In this document: positions 42,202 to 50,444 of the stretch, one piece after another | How the letters are laid out: the number at the start of each line of letters is the position of its first letter | Position numbering within the stretch: position 1 is the first letter of the stretch | From: an uncultured Caryophanales bacterium | Lineage (GTDB): Bacteria; Bacillota_I; Bacilli_A; RFN20; CAG-826 | Direction: 5' to 3' | DNA length: 51,861 nucleotides | NCBI GenBank assembly: GCA_947302535.1 | Contig: CAMYVX010000008.1 | Coordinates: 1 to 51,861 of the forward strand | Made by a program: the position numbers and the translations under genes | The notes under the pieces: generated by a model | What the model saw: the letters and a program-made list of their open reading frames with translations, nothing else | Told to the model about the DNA's origin: nothing | The model's database searches: none

Positions 42202-42998
42202 TCTTCAATAAAACTCCTTTTAAATCTTCTTATACAATTCATATCTTTCTTGTTTAATAAAGTGATTTGTTTATTCGAAATACTAACAGCAAGTTCCTTA
42301 ACACCACTTAAATCAAAATTTTGATAATCAAAGCCTAATCTCATCGTGGAGAAATCGCCCTTAAATGAAATAGTGTTGTCCTTGGATAAAACTAAGGGAG
42401 AACCAATTGAACGATATACGTGATTATTAATTGGAGCAATCTCACTTAATTCCATAATATTTAATTTATGATCAACCAAAGCTCCGTTAAGGGATTTGTT
42501 ATAACCACTACTACCTAGGCTTGTACAAACGGATAAACCATTTCCTCTAAATTTTTCTAACGGTTGATTATTAATAGCGACATCACAAATGAGTGTTTTA
42601 AATGGTGATTCAATTCTAATCTCGTTAAGCGCTAAAACATGTTTATGTTCGTTGTTATCTAAAATGATATCCCCATCTAATAAATAATGAGGATTCTCTA
42701 CTAACTCATTATTAATAATAAGATTGATAACTTGTTCATATTCGTCTTTATTAAAGTCATAGAAAAAGCCAAGTGTTCCCGCCTTTAGACCTAAAAATTT
42801 AATATGATCTATTTGGTCAATATAATGATTGACCGCTCTTAAGAAAGTCCCATCTCCACCAATATAAAATAAAATGTCTGGACTAACATTATCAAAAATT
42901 AGTCCTTTCTTAATGAGGATTTCTTTTATTTTATCTTCAACTTCTTTCTGAGGATTGGTGGAGCGGTAATAGACGCCGATTTTTAATTTGGTAATCAT
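42198..42998 (-). CDS. nadK: NAD kinase
   Basis: The 266-residue protein has the kinase motif YIGGDGTFLRA (near 46-56), LGLKAGTLGF, ALNEIRIESP and SLGSSGYNKSLNGA. It makes NADP from NAD and ATP or polyphosphate. It is transcribed with the EIIB-like gene (four-base overlap) and divergently from the CYTH gene. TGT-TATCAT ends seven bases before the ATG, with only a weak CAGG in between, so it is a leaderless candidate. Confidence 0.93.
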   Translation of the reverse strand: MITKLKIGVYYRSTNPQKEVEDKIKEILIKKGLIFDNVSPDILFYIGGDGTFLRAVNHYIDQIDHIKFLGLKAGTLGFFYDFNKDEYEQVINLIINNELVENPHYLLDGDIILDNNEHKHVLALNEIRIESPFKTLICDVAINNQPLEKFRGNGLSVCTSLGSSGYNKSLNGALVDHKLNIMELSEIAPINNHVYRSIGSPLVLSKDNTISFKGDFSTMRLGFDYQNFDLSGVKELAVSISNKQITLLNKKDMNCIRRFKRSFIEE

Positions 42999-43005
42999 CC
43001 TGTTT

Positions 43006-43014
43006 ATGATAACA
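43006..43014 (-). promoter_or_regulatory. Extended -10 element directly before nadK
   Basis: Minus-strand TGT-TATCAT with seven bases to the ATG at 42996-42998. Confidence 0.5.
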
Positions 43015-43036
43015 TAAAAATGGGAAATAGTTATAT

Positions 43037-43633
43037 ATGTCTATTGAAATGGAATACGAAAAACGGCTCATGCTCAGCGAAAGACAATATTTGGATATTA
43101 TCTCTTTTTATCTTAGAAGAAATGCTCGTTATCCTTTCATCCACCAGATTAATCACTATTTTGATACACCTGATTTACTTTTAAAAAATAACCATATGGT
43201 TTTAAGAATAAGAACTATTCTTCATAAAAGAAACGAACTTACTTTAAAAATAAAACAAGAACAAGGTGATAAAGAAGTTAGTCAAACTCTCGGAATGACT
43301 GATTATAAAAATCTTATGGATAACAGCATTATCCCGGAAGGGGAAGTGAAAACAGCTTTATATGAAACTGGATTAAGTATTCATAATATTGCCTATATCA
43401 CATCTTTAAAAACTATGCGCTTAGAAATTAAAGAAGATGATTATTTAATCGTCATTGATAAAAATGAGTATGGTTCTATTATTGACTATAATCTAGAAAT
43501 AGAATCAACAAGCAAACCAAGAGCGGAACAGGTCATTTTAAAGATGTGTGACATTTTCCATCTTGAATATAAAAAAGGCTACAAGAGCAAATCCTCTCGC
43601 GCCTTTGAATATTATTTAGAGAACAAAGATTAA
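43037..43633 (+). CDS. CYTH domain protein (triphosphatase-like)
   Basis: The 198-residue protein begins IEMEYEKRL, the ExExK signature of CYTH enzymes, followed by NHYFDTPD, LRIRT and ELTLKIKQ strands carrying the alternating Arg/Lys/Glu of the tunnel fold. Bacterial members hydrolyse inorganic triphosphate or related compounds. In B. subtilis the CYTH gene yjbK lies near nadK and a RluD-like gene, as here. Start at 43037 follows GGGAAATAG; signals are weak. The stop shares TTAA with the convergent spx gene. Confidence 0.85.
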   Translation: MSIEMEYEKRLMLSERQYLDIISFYLRRNARYPFIHQINHYFDTPDLLLKNNHMVLRIRTILHKRNELTLKIKQEQGDKEVSQTLGMTDYKNLMDNSIIPEGEVKTALYETGLSIHNIAYITSLKTMRLEIKEDDYLIVIDKNEYGSIIDYNLEIESTSKPRAEQVILKMCDIFHLEYKKGYKSKSSRAFEYYLENKD

Positions 43634-44061
43634 TCAATATCCTTCGCGTATTCGCACTTATTATATTTAGGACAATTCTTTTCTGTACACGCCCATTCCG
43701 CTAATCGACGAGCATGAGGAATAAAAGAACGGATTTCATCGGGATTATATCCCACTTGAATCTTGCTATCGTCCACCATAATAGGGCGTTTTAAAACAGA
43801 AGGGTTTTCTTTTATAAAAGAAATTAACTCTTTTAATGACATCGATTCGACATCGATTTGTTGTTCTTTAATAATCTTGCTTCTTTCAGAGATAATATCT
43901 TCTGTTCCGTTTTCACTTTTAGCAAGAATATCTTTAAGTTCACCTTCATTTAAAGTCGCAACAAAAATATTCTTTTCCACATAAGGGATCTTTTGGTCGT
44001 CAAACCATCTTTTGACTTTACGACATGATGAACAAGAAGGAGCGGTATAAATCTTAATCAT
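43630..44061 (-). CDS. spx: Spx/ArsC-like regulator with Cys-rich C-terminal tail
   Basis: The 143-residue protein has the Spx thioredoxin-like fold with CSSC (C10, C13) near the start, the RPIM motif near 91-94 and VGYNPDEIRSFIPHARR after it. Spx binds the RNA polymerase alpha subunit and activates disulphide-stress genes after CxxC oxidation. The tail adds ACTEKNCPKYNKCEYAKD, three Cys in about a dozen residues that B. subtilis Spx lacks, possibly a metal site or second redox switch. Its start overlaps the phosphoglucomutase stop by eight bases, so it is the last gene of the RluD-pgcA-spx unit. Confidence 0.85.
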   Translation of the reverse strand: MIKIYTAPSCSSCRKVKRWFDDQKIPYVEKNIFVATLNEGELKDILAKSENGTEDIISERSKIIKEQQIDVESMSLKELISFIKENPSVLKRPIMVDDSKIQVGYNPDEIRSFIPHARRLAEWACTEKNCPKYNKCEYAKDID

Positions 44062-45760
44062 TAATAGCTAAAACTCGTTTAATCTCTTTATATAATTCGT
44101 CTGGCAAAGCTTCCGCATTCTTTTCGTCTTTAGCCACCGCTCCAATATAGAATTTAACTTTTGGTTCAGTACCGCTAGGACGAACAGCCACAGTGCATTT
44201 ATTTTCTAAGAATAACTTAACAACATCGGATTTAGGTAAATCGATTTTGCTAATCTTACCGTTATCATTTCTTTCAAGTTTTAAATAATCTTCAACTTTA
44301 TAAATCTTGTGGCCCATTAATTCTGTTAACGGATGATCATGAAGTTCTTTCATAATCTTATTCATATTAGCTTGTCCACTTGGACCTTTAAATTCAATGG
44401 AATAAACCTTATCCGCATGCCAACCAAGTCTTTCGTTTAATTCTTTCCAAGCCACATCCAAGGTTTTGCCTTGTAAATGGTAGAATAAAGCCATTTCCGC
44501 ATAAAGAAGAATAGCTTGGCAACCATCTTTATCACGAGCAAATGGAGCGATTAAAGCACCATAGGATTCTTCATAGCCGAATTCAAATTTTGGTCCACCA
44601 TGTTTTTCATAATAATCAATGCGGTTACCGATAAATTTAAATCCTGTTAAGAATTGTTCGGTTTTCACACCATAATAAGAAGCAACTTCTTCTCCTAAAG
44701 AAGAGGTAACAATTGTGTTATACATAACTCCATCTTTTGAAAGAAGACCAAGTTTCTTTCTTTCAGAAAAAATATAATCAGCAAGTAAGGCTGCGGATTG
44801 ATTACCAGTTAAAGTTTGATAAGATCCATCACTATGTTTATAAGCTAAACCCACGCGGTCTCCATCTGGATCAGTCATCACCACTAAATCAGCATTAATT
44901 TCTTGTGCTAATTTAATTGGCTCAATATAAGATCTTTGATCTTCAGGGTTAGGAGAGAGAGTTCCAGAGAAATCAGGATCAGGATCACATTGACTTAATA
45001 CTGGATAAATCTCATAGCCTAAATCCTTAAAGATTCTCATAGAGTTCACATAACTCGTTCCATGGTTAGGTGTAAATACAATCTTATAACCTTTTTTATC
45101 AAGCTCAGGATGAATTTGAATACTTTCACATAATCTTACATATTCATCATCTACTTCATGAGACAAAACAACATTCTTTCCTTTAATCTTTTCGGGAACA
45201 TAAGTAACATCAAGTTCGTTTGGTAAAAAGGCAACAATATCTAAAAGTCCTTTGATTTTATCAGGGACTAATTGACAACCAGTTTCATCATATACTTTAT
45301 AACCGTTATATTCTTTTGGATTATGGCTAGCGGTAATCATAATGCCCGCGCACGCCTTGAGATAACGAACAGCAAAAGAAAGTTCAGGTGTAGGTCTTAA
45401 TGAATCAAAAATATATGTATTGATACCAAAGTCATTAAGAACTGAGGCACTGAGTAAAGTAAATTCACGCGATTGATGACGGTTATCATGAGAAATGACA
45501 ACACCTTCTTCTTTCGCTTTTGGGAATGTCTTCAATAAATACATAGCAAAGGCAACAGTCACTTTTCTAATAGAATAGACATTAAGTCTATTAGTGCCTG
45601 GCCCTAGCACTCCACGCATCCCCGCTGTACCGAATTCTACATTCTTGAAGAAAGCATCTTCTTTTTCGTCTTGTTTCATATTACGAAGAATCTTTTTGCT
45701 CTCTTCATCAACGACAGGAGAAGTTAGCCAACGTTGATACTCTTTTTCGATATTGTTCAT
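44054..45760 (-). CDS. pgcA: Phosphoglucomutase/phosphomannomutase
   Basis: The 568-residue alpha-D-phosphohexomutase has the active-site serine loop ITASHNPKEYNGYK (near 141-154), the metal loop DPDGDRVGLA (near 298-307), the sugar loop GYEESYGA and the phosphate loop RPSGTEPK near the C-terminus. It interconverts glucose-1- and glucose-6-phosphate, linking glucan use (both GH13 enzymes) with glycolysis and wall precursors. AAGGTG precedes the ATG; the pseudouridine synthase gene ends four bases upstream. Confidence 0.95.
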   Translation of the reverse strand: MNNIEKEYQRWLTSPVVDEESKKILRNMKQDEKEDAFFKNVEFGTAGMRGVLGPGTNRLNVYSIRKVTVAFAMYLLKTFPKAKEEGVVISHDNRHQSREFTLLSASVLNDFGINTYIFDSLRPTPELSFAVRYLKACAGIMITASHNPKEYNGYKVYDETGCQLVPDKIKGLLDIVAFLPNELDVTYVPEKIKGKNVVLSHEVDDEYVRLCESIQIHPELDKKGYKIVFTPNHGTSYVNSMRIFKDLGYEIYPVLSQCDPDPDFSGTLSPNPEDQRSYIEPIKLAQEINADLVVMTDPDGDRVGLAYKHSDGSYQTLTGNQSAALLADYIFSERKKLGLLSKDGVMYNTIVTSSLGEEVASYYGVKTEQFLTGFKFIGNRIDYYEKHGGPKFEFGYEESYGALIAPFARDKDGCQAILLYAEMALFYHLQGKTLDVAWKELNERLGWHADKVYSIEFKGPSGQANMNKIMKELHDHPLTELMGHKIYKVEDYLKLERNDNGKISKIDLPKSDVVKLFLENKCTVAVRPSGTEPKVKFYIGAVAKDEKNAEALPDELYKEIKRVLAIND

Positions 45761-45764
45761 ATAC

Positions 45765-46739
45765 TCACCTTTCTTGCAACATATTTAAAACCTGTTGCTC
45801 TTCTTGGCATAAATCTGCCTTGAATGATTTATTACTTAAATAATTCAACTCACCTATTATTTTACCAAATCTAATCTCATGTGCATGAAGAAATTGATTT
45901 TTTAAATGGAAGCGTTCTTTAAAAGAAGCATTTAAAGCAAAGTCTCCATACTTACTATCTCCAATGATTGGGTGTTCAATATAGGCCATATGAACACGAA
46001 TTTGATGCGTTCTACCTGTTAATAATTTAACATCCAAAAGCGTAACTTCATCATAACATTTAAGCGGCTTATAAAGTGTCTTTGAAGGCTTCCCTCCTTC
46101 TTCAAGAGTGGAAACAAATACTCTATTCATGGCTTCATTTTTCTTTAAAGGAACATCTATAATTCCTTCTTCATCTAACACGCCTTTTACCAAGGCTAAA
46201 TAATGTTTTTCAATCAGCTTATGATCTTGCAAAAGTCCGCTTAATTCCTGTAAAACCACCTTATTTTTACCAAAAATGATTAATCCTGATGTATTTCTAT
46301 CTAATCTATGAGCTGGTGAAGGAGCAAAGGCTAAATCAGTCTCTGGATCAAATTCATGAGTGAAAAACAAATATTCTCTCAACATTTTTGTTAATGACTT
46401 AGCGTTTGTGTCGTCATCTTGAGTCAAGACTCCTTGGGGCTTATTAATGATGATGATATTTTTATCCTCATAAATGATCCAAGGCTTTATATAATCGCTT
46501 GGTTCATAAGTTTCAATACGGTTCTTAAATTCTTCAATTTGTCCATCGGTAATGTAAATAGAAACTTCGTCACCACTTTTAAGAAGATATTTTTCTTTTT
46601 GCCAATGCCCATTTACTTTAATATCCTTTTTCCTAAAAAGTTTATATATAAAAGACATTGGAGCGTACGATAGAACCTTCTTTACATACTTCTCCAAAGT
46701 AAGTCCATTTTCTTTATTAGAAACAAAAAACTTTTGCAT
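45765..46739 (-). CDS. RluD-type 23S rRNA pseudouridine synthase
   Basis: The 324-residue protein has an N-terminal S4 RNA-binding domain (LTLEKYVKKVL..., about 13-80) and a pseudouridine synthase domain with the catalytic HRLDRNTSG (Asp near 144), KHYLALVKG and GRTHQIRVH. It modifies uridines in large-subunit rRNA. TAGAAT lies six bases before the ATG without a ribosome site. It heads the unit with pgcA and spx. Which rRNA position it modifies (RluC or RluD) is unclear. Confidence 0.92.
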   Translation of the reverse strand: MQKFFVSNKENGLTLEKYVKKVLSYAPMSFIYKLFRKKDIKVNGHWQKEKYLLKSGDEVSIYITDGQIEEFKNRIETYEPSDYIKPWIIYEDKNIIIINKPQGVLTQDDDTNAKSLTKMLREYLFFTHEFDPETDLAFAPSPAHRLDRNTSGLIIFGKNKVVLQELSGLLQDHKLIEKHYLALVKGVLDEEGIIDVPLKKNEAMNRVFVSTLEEGGKPSKTLYKPLKCYDEVTLLDVKLLTGRTHQIRVHMAYIEHPIIGDSKYGDFALNASFKERFHLKNQFLHAHEIRFGKIIGELNYLSNKSFKADLCQEEQQVLNMLQER

Positions 46740-46745
46740 AGCAAC

Positions 46746-46751
46746 ATTCTA
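46746..46751 (-). promoter_or_regulatory. -10 element directly before the pseudouridine synthase gene
   Basis: Minus-strand TAGAAT with six bases (GTTGCT) to the ATG at 46737-46739, no ribosome site; TG is absent from the extended position here. Confidence 0.4.
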
Positions 46752-46823
46752 CTACAAATAATAGGTGCATTAATTATTTTTTTTGTTATAATATATGACG
46801 CGCAAGCAAAATACTGTTCAGCT

Positions 46824-46914
46824 GGAGGAATACCCAAGAGGCTGAAGGGGCGGGCTTGGAAAGCTCGTAGACATGTAACAGTGTGCGAGGGTTCAAATCC
46901 CTCTTCCTCCGCCA
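46824..46914 (+). tRNA. tRNA-Ser (GGA)
   Basis: Class II tRNA with long variable arm; anticodon loop TTGGAAA (anticodon GGA) in stem CGGGC/GCTCG; acceptor GGAGGAA/TTCCTCC; discriminator G and encoded CCA. TATAAT at 46787-46792 lies 31 bases upstream. It is the third tRNA-Ser in the window. Confidence 0.95.
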
Positions 46915-46927
46915 TAATCGATGAAAT

Positions 46928-46961
46928 ATCCCCAAAGATTTTGTCCAAGGGGATTTTTATT
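46928..46961 (+). terminator. Terminator of tRNA-Ser (GGA)
   Basis: ATCCCC and GGGGAT form the stem with a long loop, followed by TTTTAT. Confidence 0.7.
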
Positions 46962-47096
46962 TATATTGAATATGATAGCTATAAAAAGTCATGCCTTATT
47001 TGGCAATAATTAGCATTATTATAAGAAAAAGTATTAATGACTATTAATTAAGGCCCACTATTTGTAAAATAGAATCATAAAGAAGGAGAAATGTTT

Positions 47097-48533
47097 ATGA
47101 AGAAAAAAGTATTATTATTAACAGCAGCTTGTCTATTCTCACTTTTAGTGAATGCTTGTGATTCAAGCGCGGGTGGAAACGATAACCCACCAACGCCTAT
47201 TGATCCAACCCCAACGCCAGGACCTGAACCTGGGCCAGGACCTGAACCAGAGCCCGAGCCAGGAACAATTAAGATTAATGCCAAAATTCTCGGTGGAACA
47301 TTTAATCCCGATAAACCATATTACGATGTCACTATTAACTATGCTGATACTTATTTCGATAAATCTTCAGCTATATTTAATAAAGATTTAGCCACTCTTT
47401 TGATGGCGTGTTCTTTCACTTCCAATGATCTTGATGAATACAATTCATTATTAGGCCAAGCTGATTATAGTCTTACATATAAGTCTTCTGATTATGAAGT
47501 TGAACCAACTCAAGATACCTTAGGATATACTTTTTCTAAAAAATCATTAGAGAATAAGGATATCATCCTTGTTTGTGTTAGAGGTATCAATTACAAATCT
47601 GAGTTTGCCAACAATATGGAAATTGGCGAATCCGGCAACCATGTCGGATTTGAAAGGTCAACAAATAGAGTTTATAACGATCTTGTCTCCTATATTAATG
47701 AAAATGAACAGAACAAAGATGTTTCGCTAATATTAACCGGCTATTCTCGTGGAGGCTGTGTCGCTAATATGCTCGCAGATAAGATCATGAAAAACGAGGA
47801 CATTAAAGTCGAGAAAAATGACCTGTATACATACACCTTTATGGCGCCACGTGCTATCCATAAATCCAATGTTGTCGCCTATCCAAATGTCTTTAACATT
47901 GTCAATAGCGGTGAACTTGTCACTTCTATTGTTCCAGCTGATTATAATCTTTATAGATGCGGTATCGATTTAGATATCTATAGTAAAGATGCTGATGAAA
48001 TTGTTAAAGGATTTGACGATAAAATCACTCTTCATCCTTTCACAAGCAGTAGCGATTACAAAAATGAAGAAGAAATCATTAGATATGTCCTTAAAGCTGT
48101 TGTCGATTCCACAAAAGTTGATGAGACCGGAAAAAGCGAAGATGAAATAAAGGATGAGATGAGAAAGAATTTCTGCGATTATTATCAAACAGCAATGATG
48201 TTTATGATACGCGCTTTTTATACCTTAAAACCTGAAACGGTTGAAAAGATTAAAAACGACATTTTAGGTGGAAGTAAAATCTTTGATTTGCTTAGTGAAG
48301 ATACCACATATACCCTCTTAAAAGGTTATCTTGATGAAGACGGTATGGAATATGATGATGCCGAACTAAGAGTGGTTTCAAAACAACTCTCAAATTTCGT
48401 TATGAAGGTTGGAATCTCGCTTGTTGGTGTTCTAATGTCTGATAGCGCGAAGGATAGTTTATTAAGAACAATTGATTTCCACTATCCAGAAATAACATAT
48501 TCATTATTCGCTAATTATCAATATCAAGCATAA
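47097..48533 (+). CDS. Surface lipoprotein with lipase-like alpha/beta hydrolase domain
   Basis: The 478-residue protein has a lipoprotein signal (VNAC, Cys near 21), a Pro/Glu/Gly linker (about 30-55, TPTPGPEPGPGPEPEPEPG) and a hydrolase domain. The GYSRGG nucleophile elbow (S217) lies after a VSLILT strand, as in class 3 lipases, and YTFMAPRAIH follows. The acid and His residues cannot be fixed by eye. It could cleave lipids or ester-linked polymer at the surface. GGAG lies eight bases before the chosen ATG, against two for an ATG at 47091. It is a single gene with its own terminator. Confidence 0.75.
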   Translation: MKKKVLLLTAACLFSLLVNACDSSAGGNDNPPTPIDPTPTPGPEPGPGPEPEPEPGTIKINAKILGGTFNPDKPYYDVTINYADTYFDKSSAIFNKDLATLLMACSFTSNDLDEYNSLLGQADYSLTYKSSDYEVEPTQDTLGYTFSKKSLENKDIILVCVRGINYKSEFANNMEIGESGNHVGFERSTNRVYNDLVSYINENEQNKDVSLILTGYSRGGCVANMLADKIMKNEDIKVEKNDLYTYTFMAPRAIHKSNVVAYPNVFNIVNSGELVTSIVPADYNLYRCGIDLDIYSKDADEIVKGFDDKITLHPFTSSSDYKNEEEIIRYVLKAVVDSTKVDETGKSEDEIKDEMRKNFCDYYQTAMMFMIRAFYTLKPETVEKIKNDILGGSKIFDLLSEDTTYTLLKGYLDEDGMEYDDAELRVVSKQLSNFVMKVGISLVGVLMSDSAKDSLLRTIDFHYPEITYSLFANYQYQA

Positions 48534-48550
48534 ATATACTTAGAATAAAG

Positions 48551-48573
48551 AATCTGGGTTACCAGATTTTTTA
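48551..48573 (+). terminator. Terminator of the lipase-like gene
   Basis: AATCTGG-GTTA-CCAGATT followed by TTTTTAT. Confidence 0.88.
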
Positions 48574-48641
48574 TTTTGGGAAAAACAATATAAGAAATGG
48601 CAAAAAGAAATTAAAAGATATTGGCAAAGAAGACTAATAAA

Positions 48642-48682
48642 AAACCCCTTTTCTCGAAAAAAGCAAGAAAAGGGACTTTTTT
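48642..48682 (-). terminator. Bidirectional terminator beyond tRNA-Leu
   Basis: CCCTTTTC and GAAAAGGG pair over eight bases with T-runs outward on each strand, mainly ending the minus-strand tRNA-Leu transcript. Confidence 0.75.
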
Positions 48683-48687
48683 TAATT

Positions 48688-48772
48688 TGGTGCGGCCGAG
48701 AAGACTTGAACTTCCATGACTTGCGTCACTAGTTTCTGAGGCTAGAGCGTATACCAATTCCGCCACGACCGC
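48688..48772 (-). tRNA. tRNA-Leu (CAG)
   Basis: Class II tRNA with long variable arm. Anticodon loop CTCAGAA (anticodon CAG) with stem CTAGC/ACTAG, where the pair next to the loop is a C-A mismatch. Acceptor GCGGTCG/CGGCCGC with one G-U pair, discriminator A and encoded CCA. Confidence 0.9.
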
Positions 48773-48787
48773 AGGTGAAGAGGAATC

Positions 48788-50443
48788 TTATTTACTTATT
48801 CCTCGACGAGCATTTTCTTCTTCTTGAAGCTTCTTGAAATCAATTTTTCCAAGAAGTGTTTTTGGTAATTCATTCACAAATTCAATTTCTTTAGGAACAG
48901 CCCAACGAATTAAATATTTACGGCAAGTATCGATAATTTGTTCCTTCATACCTTCTTCATCAAAGTACTTAGCTACTACAAATAGTTTAATCGCGGCTTT
49001 AAGACGAGTATCAGGTATTTCAATAGCACAAACTCCTTCAACTCCTGGAACAGTTTCCACTAATCTTTCAATCTCAGTTGGGAAGACTCCGACTCCCGAG
49101 ACCTTAACCACTCTCTTCTTTCTTTGGTCGAAATAGACAAACCCATCTTTATCAACATGTCCATAGTCTCCAGTAAATAACCAGCCATTACGAATAGCAG
49201 TTTTTGTCCCTTCTTCATTATCTAAATAACCAAGCATGGTTTCTCCAGACAGGATTGTAATTTCTCCTGTTTGACCAACTGGAACTTCTTTTCCATCATC
49301 GTCAACAATCTTAAATTCAATTCCATCGATTGGTTTACCAATAGAACCTTCTCTATGAGCTTTAAATGTATTAACAGAATTAGCGCCAACAGCTTCTGTT
49401 AAACCATAGCCTTCGAAGACACGGCACTTGCTTCCATTCTTTTCCATAAGAGAATTGAATTCTCTTTCAAGTTTGATTGGCATAGTGTCTCCTCCACAGA
49501 AGAACATACCAAGATGGCCCAAATGTTTGTTGTTAACAAACTCAGAACATTTCAATAAAGATTCAATTGCGGTTGGAACCGCGCCAACTACAAGAATTCT
49601 ATATTTATCAACATATTTACTAATCTCCTTAGCATCAAACTTAGGAAGTAAAATAACTCCACTACCAATAGCTAAAGGAGAATGCATTGTAACACAGAAG
49701 CCAAAACCATGGAAAGAGGGTAAAAAACTTAAGAAGTAACTACCAACAGCATCTTTCTCTTCGTTACACATAATTTTAAAAGCGCGATTAGAGAAGAAGT
49801 TAAAATTACGGTCACATAAACAAATGGTTTTTGGATCTCCTGTCGTCGAGCCACTATGTAAAAGAACACTTAATTCATTAACATCAGTGTGTCTAACTTC
49901 ATAATGTTGTTTTGCTTTTGGAATCTTGTGAAAATACTTAAATCCTTGGAATTTCCCCCTCCATTTGCCGAGTTTTCGACGAATTTTTGAATTCATAAAG
50001 TGATAAATTAATTTCTTTCCAAGAGGTAGATAATCTTCTACTCGAGTGACATAAATAATAGAAGCTATATCACGATACTTTTCTACTTCTTTAGCAATTC
50101 TTTGCTCGAAAATAAAAGCAACTTTGGTTTTCGTTTTACTGATAATGTTTCTTACTTGATTAAATGGAGTAAATGGATGAACGAGGTTAACAACTGCTCC
50201 AATTTTATTAAGTGCATAAACAAGAATTAAAACATTTGGAATGTTTGGCTGGGAAACTAAAACCACATCACCTTTTTGAATATGGAGATGCTCAATTAAA
50301 CTATCAGCGTAACGATCTACTAATTTTTGAAATTTCCTAAAGGAAATCTTTCTGCCTTTATAAACAATAGCTTTTTGATTTGCTAGTCTATTAGCAGAAT
50401 GTTTAACAGCTTCGTACAATGTAAGCTTCTCTAAATCTTCCAT
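48788..50443 (-). CDS. AMP-forming acyl-CoA synthetase/ligase
   Basis: The 551-residue ANL-superfamily ligase has the P-loop LLHSGSTTGDPKT, YGLTEAVGANS (A5 region), FTGDYGHVDKDGFVYF (A7) and a C-terminal GKIDFKK lysine. It activates a carboxylate, probably a fatty acid, through acyl-AMP to acyl-CoA; chain length is unknown. The ATG at 50443 is chosen because GGAGG lies 11 bases upstream inside the end of the acyltransferase gene; a TTG nine bases earlier is too close to it. One base separates the two genes, so the ligase may supply acyl groups for the membrane enzyme. Confidence 0.88.
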   Translation of the reverse strand: MEDLEKLTLYEAVKHSANRLANQKAIVYKGRKISFRKFQKLVDRYADSLIEHLHIQKGDVVLVSQPNIPNVLILVYALNKIGAVVNLVHPFTPFNQVRNIISKTKTKVAFIFEQRIAKEVEKYRDIASIIYVTRVEDYLPLGKKLIYHFMNSKIRRKLGKWRGKFQGFKYFHKIPKAKQHYEVRHTDVNELSVLLHSGSTTGDPKTICLCDRNFNFFSNRAFKIMCNEEKDAVGSYFLSFLPSFHGFGFCVTMHSPLAIGSGVILLPKFDAKEISKYVDKYRILVVGAVPTAIESLLKCSEFVNNKHLGHLGMFFCGGDTMPIKLEREFNSLMEKNGSKCRVFEGYGLTEAVGANSVNTFKAHREGSIGKPIDGIEFKIVDDDGKEVPVGQTGEITILSGETMLGYLDNEEGTKTAIRNGWLFTGDYGHVDKDGFVYFDQRKKRVVKVSGVGVFPTEIERLVETVPGVEGVCAIEIPDTRLKAAIKLFVVAKYFDEEGMKEQIIDTCRKYLIRWAVPKEIEFVNELPKTLLGKIDFKKLQEEENARRGISK

Positions 50444-50444
50444 A

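Noticed and set aside
46682-47009. Open frames across tRNA-Ser (GGA) on both strands
   Set aside because: They are shadows of the tRNA and its terminator with no start signals.
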